DNA from: Actinomycetes bacterium
Lineage (GTDB): Bacteria > Actinomycetota > Acidimicrobiia > Acidimicrobiales > RAAP-2
DNA length: 41,945 nt
Direction of reading: 5' to 3'
Assembly (NCBI GenBank): GCA_021791615.1
Contig: JAJYWG010000074.1
Span: 1-41,945, forward strand
Position numbers and translations under genes: made by a program. Shown here in pieces: positions 37,051 through 41,945 of the stretch. The notes beneath the pieces were generated by a model. That model searched no databases and had not been told where the DNA came from. It worked only from the letters and a program-made list of their open reading frames with translations. Each line of letters starts with the position of its first letter. Within the stretch, counting starts at the first letter, position 1.

Positions 37051-37602
37051 ATGCCCACGTACGAGTACGCCTGCACCGCCTGCGGTCACCGTTTCGACGT
37101 GGTCCAGTCATTCAGCGACGATCCGCTCACGACGTGCCCGGAATGCGGTGCCGCTCTCCGCAAGGTCTTCTCTCCGGTGGGGATCGTCCTCAAGGGGAGC
37201 GGGTTCTACAAGACCGACAGCCGTGCCGCCAACGGCGGGGGACGAGCCGGCAGTGACCGCGGCGTCGACCACGGCGCCGAACAGGGCAAAACCTCCGACC
37301 ACGGCCCGGACCGCGGCGGCACAGCCGGCACCGAGCACGGCAGCTCCGGGACTTCGGAGCCGGCCGGCGGGGCATCGGGTGCGAGGACGGGCGCCGGAGG
37401 CAGCGCCACGCCGCCGGCCGGCGGTGGAGCGGAGGGCGGCGGTCCCGGCGCCAGCGGCGCAGGCGCCAACGGGACGTCGGGCGCCAAGTCCCCCGCGGGG
37501 AGCGGCGCTGGGTCGGGCAGCCCGGCCCGCGGGAGCGGCACCGGGACCGGGACCGGCGCAGCATCGGGCGCCAAAGGCGCCAAGGCGCCCGCACCGGCCT
37601 GA
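37051..37602 (+). CDS. FmdB-family zinc-ribbon protein with long Gly/Ser/Ala tail
   Basis: 183 residues. The first 60 are a standard FmdB/CxxC_CXXC_SSSS zinc ribbon: MPTYEYACTACGHRFDVVQS with CTAC, then TTCPECGAALRKVFSPVGIV and LKGSGFYKTDSR. Typical members end soon after this, at about 70-110 residues. The remaining 120 are low-complexity Gly, Ala, Ser, Thr and Pro with a few charged residues (DRGVDHGAEQGKTSDHGPD). The ATG at 37051 follows AGAGAGGAGG closely and begins exactly with the family's MPxYEY. The role of FmdB proteins is poorly known (named as a putative regulator). Confidence 0.88.
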   Translation: MPTYEYACTACGHRFDVVQSFSDDPLTTCPECGAALRKVFSPVGIVLKGSGFYKTDSRAANGGGRAGSDRGVDHGAEQGKTSDHGPDRGGTAGTEHGSSGTSEPAGGASGARTGAGGSATPPAGGGAEGGGPGASGAGANGTSGAKSPAGSGAGSGSPARGSGTGTGTGAASGAKGAKAPAPA

Positions 37603-37637
37603 CCTCCGCTCGGGCCTGAGCCCCCGGGTGCGCCTGC

Positions 37638-39008
37638 TCAGGTCCCGCTGAGCTGGAGGTCGGCCACGGCCAGGGTCTGTCCCGCCGCGATGCCGGGCAA
37701 CCATTCCACGTCCGAGCCGACGTGGAGGATGGACACCAGCATGCGCTGGAGCGTCGAAGCCACCGTCACCTCGCGCACCGGCTCACACAGTTCCCCCCCG
37801 CGGATGACCAGACCTTCCGCACCCACCGAGAAGTCACCGCTCACCGGGTTGACGCCCGAGTGCACTCCGGTCACCGACTGGACGTACAGCCCCTCTCCGA
37901 CCGCCTCGAGGATCTCTGCCGCCCCGAGGGGTCCGGGCCGCAGGGCAAGTGCCCGGCAGCCGGCCCCGGGGGTCCCCGAGAAACCGCCGCGCACGGCCGA
38001 GCCGGTCGAGGCCGCACCCGCCCGGCGGGCCGACACCGTGTCGTAGAGGAAGCCCCGGAGCACCCCGGCCTCGACGAGGACGTTCCGCCGGCAGGCAAGG
38101 CCCTCGGCGTCGACCGCCGCCGCCCCGTACGCCCGGGGATCGGTGGGGTCGTCGGCCAGGTCGATACCGGGCGCCGCCACCTGCTCGCCCAACCGGTCCG
38201 CCCACAGCGACCTGCCTTTCACCACCGCTTCCCCCGAGACCGCCGTCGAGAGCACCGAGAGCAGCGTCGAGACGACCCTCGGGTCGAACACGACGGTGGT
38301 CCGTCCCGAGCGGGCCTTGCCGGCCCCGAGCATGCGGACCGCCCGTTCCACCGCGTCGGCCGCCGCCCTGTCGGCGTCGAGGTCCCCCGGCGAGCGGCCC
38401 ACGCTGAACCCGCTGCCGGTCTGGGTATCGGCGCCCTCGCCTGCGATGGCCGACACCGAAAGGTAGGCCGACGTGCGCCGGGTGGTCGCCCGGATCCCCG
38501 TGGTCGTGGCGATCGCCACCTCGGAGGCCACGTCCCCGTAGTCGGCCGAGTCCACTTGGCGGATGCGGGGGTCCGCCGCGCGCACCTGTCGCTCGAGCGC
38601 GAGGGCGAGGGCCACCTTCGCCTCGGTCGGCATCGCCGCCAGCTCGGGGTCCCACAGGTCCAGGTCGGCCGGGGACGCCCCGTCGGGCTCGGCGAGCGCG
38701 GCGGCCGGGTCGGGGGTGGCGTACGCGGCGTTGTCACGGGCGTCGGCCAGCGCGGCGCCGACGACGTCGGGATCGAGCGACCCGGCCCAGGCGAAGCCGA
38801 CCCGGTTCCCCTCGCCGCCACCCCCCGCGCTCGAGCCCACGAGCACCCGCACGCCGATCCCGGCCGAGGTGGCCGACGAGAGGGACTCCACGCCGCCGTC
38901 GTAGGCCCTGATCTCGGTCTCGATGCCCCGGGCGACGTAGGCCTCGACCGCCTCGCCGGGCGCGGCGCGCTCCACCACCGACTCGGCGACGGCGAGGAGG
39001 TCGCTCAC
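37638..39008 (-). CDS. tldE: TldE/PmbA-type metalloprotease partner
   Basis: 456 residues. TldE forms a heterodimer with TldD; in E. coli they process microcin B17 and degrade unfolded peptides. The N-terminal half has YVARGIETEIRAYDGGVESLSSATSAGIGVRVLVG, the usual start. The C-terminal half has FDPRVVSTLLSVLSTAVSGEAVVKGRSLWADRLGEQVAAP, EGLACRRNVLVEAGVLRGFLYDTVSARRAG and the end GVHSGVNPVSGDFSVGAEGLVIRGGEL, all TldE/PmbA signatures. It lacks HExxxH, as usual for TldE. The GTG start overlaps the tldD stop (GTGA). The open frame continues far upstream antisense, but without family similarity. Confidence 0.94.
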   Translation of the reverse strand: MSDLLAVAESVVERAAPGEAVEAYVARGIETEIRAYDGGVESLSSATSAGIGVRVLVGSSAGGGGEGNRVGFAWAGSLDPDVVGAALADARDNAAYATPDPAAALAEPDGASPADLDLWDPELAAMPTEAKVALALALERQVRAADPRIRQVDSADYGDVASEVAIATTTGIRATTRRTSAYLSVSAIAGEGADTQTGSGFSVGRSPGDLDADRAAADAVERAVRMLGAGKARSGRTTVVFDPRVVSTLLSVLSTAVSGEAVVKGRSLWADRLGEQVAAPGIDLADDPTDPRAYGAAAVDAEGLACRRNVLVEAGVLRGFLYDTVSARRAGAASTGSAVRGGFSGTPGAGCRALALRPGPLGAAEILEAVGEGLYVQSVTGVHSGVNPVSGDFSVGAEGLVIRGGELCEPVREVTVASTLQRMLVSILHVGSDVEWLPGIAAGQTLAVADLQLSGT

Positions 39009-40438
39009 GCCGCCGTCCCGCCCACGGTCACCCCGGTGACCCGCAGCGTCGCCTGCCCGCAGCCGACCGGCACGCTCTGGCCGTCCTTGCCGCAGGTCCC
39101 CGGCGTCATGGCGAAGTCGGAGCCCACGGCGTCGATGCGGCGGAGCACCTCGGGACCGTTCCCGATCAGGTTGGCGTCTCGGAGCGGCTCGGTGATCCGC
39201 CCGTCCTCGATGAGGTACGCCTCGGTGGTCCCGAACACGAAATCGCCGGTGGCGGTGTTCACCTGCCCCCCGCCGAGCTTGGCGACGTAGACCCCGCGGG
39301 GCGTCTGGGCGACGATCTCCTCGGGGTCGTCGGTGCCGGCCAGAAGGAAGGTGTTGGTCATGCGCACCATCGGCAGGTGCTGGTAGCTCTGCCGGCGGCC
39401 GTTGCCCGACGAGGCCCGCCGCTCCTTTCGAGCCCGCATCCAGTCCCACAGGTAGTCGGTCAGCACGCCGTTCTCGATGAGGACGTTGCGGGCCGCAGGC
39501 CGCCCCTCGTCGTCGACCGCGTAGTGCCCCCACTCGCCCGCGACGGTGCCGTCGTCGACGAGCGTCACGAGCGGGCTGGCCACCATCTCGCCGACGCGGC
39601 CCACGTAGACCGACGCGTCCTTCACGATGTGGTCGGCCTCGAGGCCGTGGCCGCATGCCTCGTGGAACAAGATCCCCCCACTGCCGCCTGCCAGCACGAC
39701 CGGCAGCTCGCCCGAAGGAGCCGGCCGCGCCGAGAGCTTCGACAGGGCACGGGCGGCGGCGGTGCGGGCCAGCTCGGCCACGTCGGCCTGGTCGAAGACC
39801 TCGAAGCCTTCGGTCCGGGCCACGCTCTCGTAGCCGGTCTGCATCCCGGTGTCGCCGGTGGCCACGCACACGACGTTGAAGCGGGTGCGCACCTGGTCGT
39901 CCTCGGCCAGCAGGCCGTCGGATCGGGCCACGAGGAACCTGCGGCGGGAATCGCCGTAGGCGACCTGGACCTGGCTGATCGACGCCCCGGCCGAGCGGGC
40001 GGCGTCGTCGGCCCGGGTGAGCAGCTCGAGCTTGACAGGCTTGGCCACGTCCGAGGGCAGCACGTCGGAGCGGTGAGTGGCCGCCCGTCGCTCCTCGAGC
40101 GCCCGCGCCCGCACCCGCGTCCCGCCCTCCCGGGCGACCGAGGCCGCCGTCCGGGCCGCGGCAACGAGGCCCGCTTCGGAGAGGTCTGCGGTATGGGCGA
40201 AGCCGGTGGTCTCCCCCACCACCACCCGGATGCCGGCCCCGCGCTCGCGCCCCGAGGACAGCTCCTCGATCCGCCCGTCGTCGAGCACCGCTCCAGAGGT
40301 CTGGCGATCCTCGCAGAAGACTTCGGCCATCTCGGCTCCGGGGACCAGCGCCGCCGCCAGGACCCGCTCCAGGACGTCGGGGGCCACGAGCGGCGCCGCG
40401 CCGGCCCCTGCGCTCCTCGGCTGGAGATCGCTCTGCAC
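39005..40438 (-). CDS. tldD: TldD metalloprotease
   Basis: 477 residues. This is the catalytic subunit: VLAGGSGGILFHEACGHGLEADHI carries the zinc motif HEACGH (H259, E260, H264). Flanking signatures are VLDDGRIEELSSGRERGAGIRVV near the N-terminus, and later GEWGHYAVDDEGRPAARNVLIENGVLTDYLWD, QHLPMVRMTNTFL, GGQVNTATGDFVFGTTEAYLIEDGRITEPLRDANLIGNG and a C-terminal GTCGKDGQSVPVGCGQATLRV. GTG 40438 is chosen because TACGAT lies 6 nt upstream; the open frame reaches 40498. Its -10 box overlaps that of the divergent thioesterase gene. Confidence 0.94.
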   Translation of the reverse strand: MQSDLQPRSAGAGAAPLVAPDVLERVLAAALVPGAEMAEVFCEDRQTSGAVLDDGRIEELSSGRERGAGIRVVVGETTGFAHTADLSEAGLVAAARTAASVAREGGTRVRARALEERRAATHRSDVLPSDVAKPVKLELLTRADDAARSAGASISQVQVAYGDSRRRFLVARSDGLLAEDDQVRTRFNVVCVATGDTGMQTGYESVARTEGFEVFDQADVAELARTAAARALSKLSARPAPSGELPVVLAGGSGGILFHEACGHGLEADHIVKDASVYVGRVGEMVASPLVTLVDDGTVAGEWGHYAVDDEGRPAARNVLIENGVLTDYLWDWMRARKERRASSGNGRRQSYQHLPMVRMTNTFLLAGTDDPEEIVAQTPRGVYVAKLGGGQVNTATGDFVFGTTEAYLIEDGRITEPLRDANLIGNGPEVLRRIDAVGSDFAMTPGTCGKDGQSVPVGCGQATLRVTGVTVGGTAA

Positions 40439-40443
40439 GGCGG

Positions 40444-40450
40444 TATCGTA
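40444..40450. promoter_or_regulatory. Overlapping divergent -10 elements (tldD and thioesterase gene)
   Basis: The seven bases TATCGTA read as TATCGT (40444-40449) on the plus strand, 7 nt before GTG 40457, and as TACGAT (40450-40445) on the minus strand, 6 nt before GTG 40438. Both fit TANNNT with leaderless spacing. Confidence 0.55.
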
Positions 40451-40456
40451 ACCGTC

Positions 40457-40897
40457 GTGCCTCGTCCACCGTCCGAGCCCCCGGCCATCGCCGGGCACGG
40501 CCAGCTCGCCGGATGCGCCGGGCGAGCCACCCTCACGGTCGGCGACGCCGATACCGCGGTGGCGATGGGCACCGGTGACGTCCCGGTGCTGGGCACCCCG
40601 CGCCTGGTCGCGCTGTGCGAAGAGGCGAGCTGCCGGGCGCTCGACGGGCGGCTGGCCCCCGAGCGCACCTCCGTGGCGTCACGCGTCCGCTTCGAGCACC
40701 TCGTCCCGGTGGGGGTGGGCTGCACGGTGGCCGCAGAGGCGGTCCTGGTCCGGGTGGAAGGCCGGCGCCTCGTGTTCACGGTGTCGGTCCACCTGCGGGC
40801 CGACGGCCACGGCGGGCTGGTCGGCGCCGGCAAGCTCACGCGCGTGGTCGTGGACCGGGAGAAGTTCGTGGCCAAGTGCGCCGCCGGAGAGACCTGA
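40457..40897 (+). CDS. Hotdog-fold thioesterase (FlK-like)
   Basis: 146 residues. ATLTVGDADTAVAMGTGDVPVLGTPRLVALCEEASCRALDGRLAPERTSVASRVRFEHLVPVGVGCTVAAEAVLVRVEGRRLVFTVSVHLR is the usual pattern of the fluoroacetyl-CoA thioesterase-like hotdog family: a V-x-TP-x-L-x-x-x-x-E-x-A stretch, then GT-type and HL-type strands. These proteins hydrolyse acyl-CoA thioesters; the substrate is not predictable. GTG start with TATCGT 7 nt upstream. It is likely followed by the transporter gene without a gap. Confidence 0.8.
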   Translation: MPRPPSEPPAIAGHGQLAGCAGRATLTVGDADTAVAMGTGDVPVLGTPRLVALCEEASCRALDGRLAPERTSVASRVRFEHLVPVGVGCTVAAEAVLVRVEGRRLVFTVSVHLRADGHGGLVGAGKLTRVVVDREKFVAKCAAGET

Positions 40898-41945
40898 CCG
40901 CATCGCCGCCGGCGGCGGCCCGGGGCCCGGTGGCCGCCGCGTTCGTGCTCCTCGGAGCGTTCTGGGGGAGCTGGGCCGTCTCGATCGCCAACGTCCAGCG
41001 CAGCTTCCACCTCTCCGACGGGGAGCTCGGGCTCCTCCTGGCGGTGGCCGTGGCCGTGGCCGGGGTCACCGGAGCGCTGGCCGGCCACCGCGGGGAGCGC
41101 TGGGGCACGGGGCCGATGCTCGCAGGGTCGCTCGGCATCTGGGCCGTGCTCCTGGTCGGGGCAGGTGTGGCCCGCCCGTGGCCCGTCTTCGCCGCCTGCT
41201 TCTGCGCCGCCGAGGCGGCCGGGGGATGCGTGGACGCTGCCATGAACGCCGCCGCGTCCCGGCGCCTCGCCGGGCGGCCCGGCGCGCTCGTGCGCTTCCA
41301 CGCGCTGTTCAACGCCGGGGCGCTCTCGGGCGCCGCGCTGGCCGGGGTCGTCATCGGGCTCGGCGGGTCGTGGAGGTGGCTGTGGCCGATCCTGGCCGTC
41401 GCGGTGGCCGCCTTCGCACTGTGGGCCCGCCGGGCCCAGGTGCTCGGAGAGCCGCTGCCGGCGCCGGGAGGAGCTCCCGTGACAGCCGGCGCGGGCGTGA
41501 CAGCCGGCAACGGCAAGACGGCCGGTCCCCTGGCCCAGCTCCGCGCCGACGGCCTCCTCGTGTTCCTCGCCGTCTTCGCCCTCGCCGAGATCGCCGAGGG
41601 CGGCGTGGACACCTGGGGTGTCTTGTACCTGCGGACCCACCTCGCGTCGGGGATCCTGCTCGGCGCCGGGGCCTACGTGGTGGGCCAGGCGGTGGCCGCC
41701 ACCACCCGGGGAGCGGGCGGCCCGCTGCTCGGGCGCCTGCCGGCCCGGAGGGCCCTGGCGGCCGGCGGGCTGCTCGCCGCCGGCGGCATCCTGGTCGAGT
41801 CCCTGTCGCCGCTCGCGGTGGTGGCCGCCTTGGGGCTCGCGGCCGGCGCCGCCGGCGCGGCGCTCTTCTGGCCTCTCGTCATGAGCCAGGCCACCCGCCA
41901 GGCGACGCGGGCGACCAGCGCGGTCGGGGCCTTCACCGCTGCGGG
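40876..41945 (+). CDS. MFS transporter, YbjJ-like (cut by window end)
   Basis: A continuous open frame without an ATG start that runs off the right edge, 356 complete codons visible. AFVLLGAFWGSWAVSIANVQ then LSDGELGLLLAVAVAVAGVTGAL is a typical MFS N-terminus. GGCVDAAMNAAASRRLAGRP then FHALFNAGALSGAAL matches the DxAMNAxxxxxE...FHxxxSxGxxxGA motif of YbjJ-type transporters. At least nine hydrophobic segments are seen. The start may be GTG 40876, overlapping the thioesterase by 22 nt, or GTG 40930. The substrate is unknown. The last segments are outside the window. Confidence 0.82.
   Translation, partial: MRRRRDLTASPPAAARGPVAAAFVLLGAFWGSWAVSIANVQRSFHLSDGELGLLLAVAVAVAGVTGALAGHRGERWGTGPMLAGSLGIWAVLLVGAGVARPWPVFAACFCAAEAAGGCVDAAMNAAASRRLAGRPGALVRFHALFNAGALSGAALAGVVIGLGGSWRWLWPILAVAVAAFALWARRAQVLGEPLPAPGGAPVTAGAGVTAGNGKTAGPLAQLRADGLLVFLAVFALAEIAEGGVDTWGVLYLRTHLASGILLGAGAYVVGQAVAATTRGAGGPLLGRLPARRALAAGGLLAAGGILVESLSPLAVVAALGLAAGAAGAALFWPLVMSQATRQATRATSAVGAFTAA

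Noticed and set aside
37638..40469. A single 943-codon frame suggesting a TldE fusion
   Set aside because: Only the C-terminal 456 codons are TldE. The upstream part is a different-frame reading of tldD on the same strand, and tldD itself is intact.
1..41945. tRNA, rRNA genes and CRISPR arrays
   Set aside because: No T-loop context with cloverleaf pairing, no rRNA stretch and no regularly spaced short repeats with unique spacers were seen. The only tandem repeats are within coding regions.

Overview
The window is high-GC bacterial DNA with dense, short-spaced genes. The gene content points to an actinobacterium, most likely of class Acidimicrobiia (inference): a fused PafBC regulator, CofC for coenzyme F420, a mycobacterial-type adenylate cyclase with its N-terminal regulatory domain, and a type IV pilus without a PilQ secretin, as expected of a cell without an outer membrane. 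Many genes have a TANNNT hexamer only 6-8 nt before the start codon and no Shine-Dalgarno sequence, the layout of leaderless actinobacterial transcripts. Others are coupled by 4-nt start/stop overlaps (gpsA/cyclase, flippase/lipoprotein/pafBC, pilB/pilT, pilMN/pilO, tldD/tldE).

Left part (1-11.6 kb), housekeeping and metabolism: the 3' part of a TIGR01777-type epimerase, an ArsB/SLC13-type permease with a repetitive N-terminus, a DMT transporter, an acyl-CoA dehydrogenase, RNase HII whose start codon overlaps that of a divergent 90-aa protein, a GYD-domain protein, a GH38 alpha-mannosidase, gpsA coupled to an adenylate cyclase, and cofC.

Middle part (11.6-19.2 kb): a lysine/alanine-repeat histone-H1-like protein, about 0.5 kb without a recognisable gene, then two conjugation-type proteins, a TraG/VirD4-like ATPase and a MobF-type relaxase without a helicase. 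They converge tail to tail. The relaxase lies directly behind PafBC, the predicted DNA-damage activator, at the end of a co-directional group that begins with an LPG-synthase-like flippase and a small lipoprotein.

Type IV pilus region (19.4-34.8 kb): pilC, a PilT with an extra MshEN domain, PilB with two MshEN domains split by a very long acidic linker, a prepilin peptidase that lacks the usual second catalytic aspartate motif, a canonical pilT, a PilM-PilN fusion, pilO, a PilP-like lipoprotein and a type IV pilin. A decayed IS4-family element (terminal inverted repeats 32390-32410 and 33815-33835) interrupts the locus. It carries an IS110 fragment inside and seems to have cut off the PilP-like gene. 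A 113-aa CxxC protein and a carboxyltransferase lie within the region.

Right part (35-41.9 kb): a protein made mostly of PPPPPPGF-type repeats, moaC, an FmdB-type zinc ribbon with a long low-complexity tail, the tldE-tldD protease pair, a hotdog thioesterase that shares an overlapping -10 element with tldD, and a YbjJ-type MFS transporter cut by the window edge.
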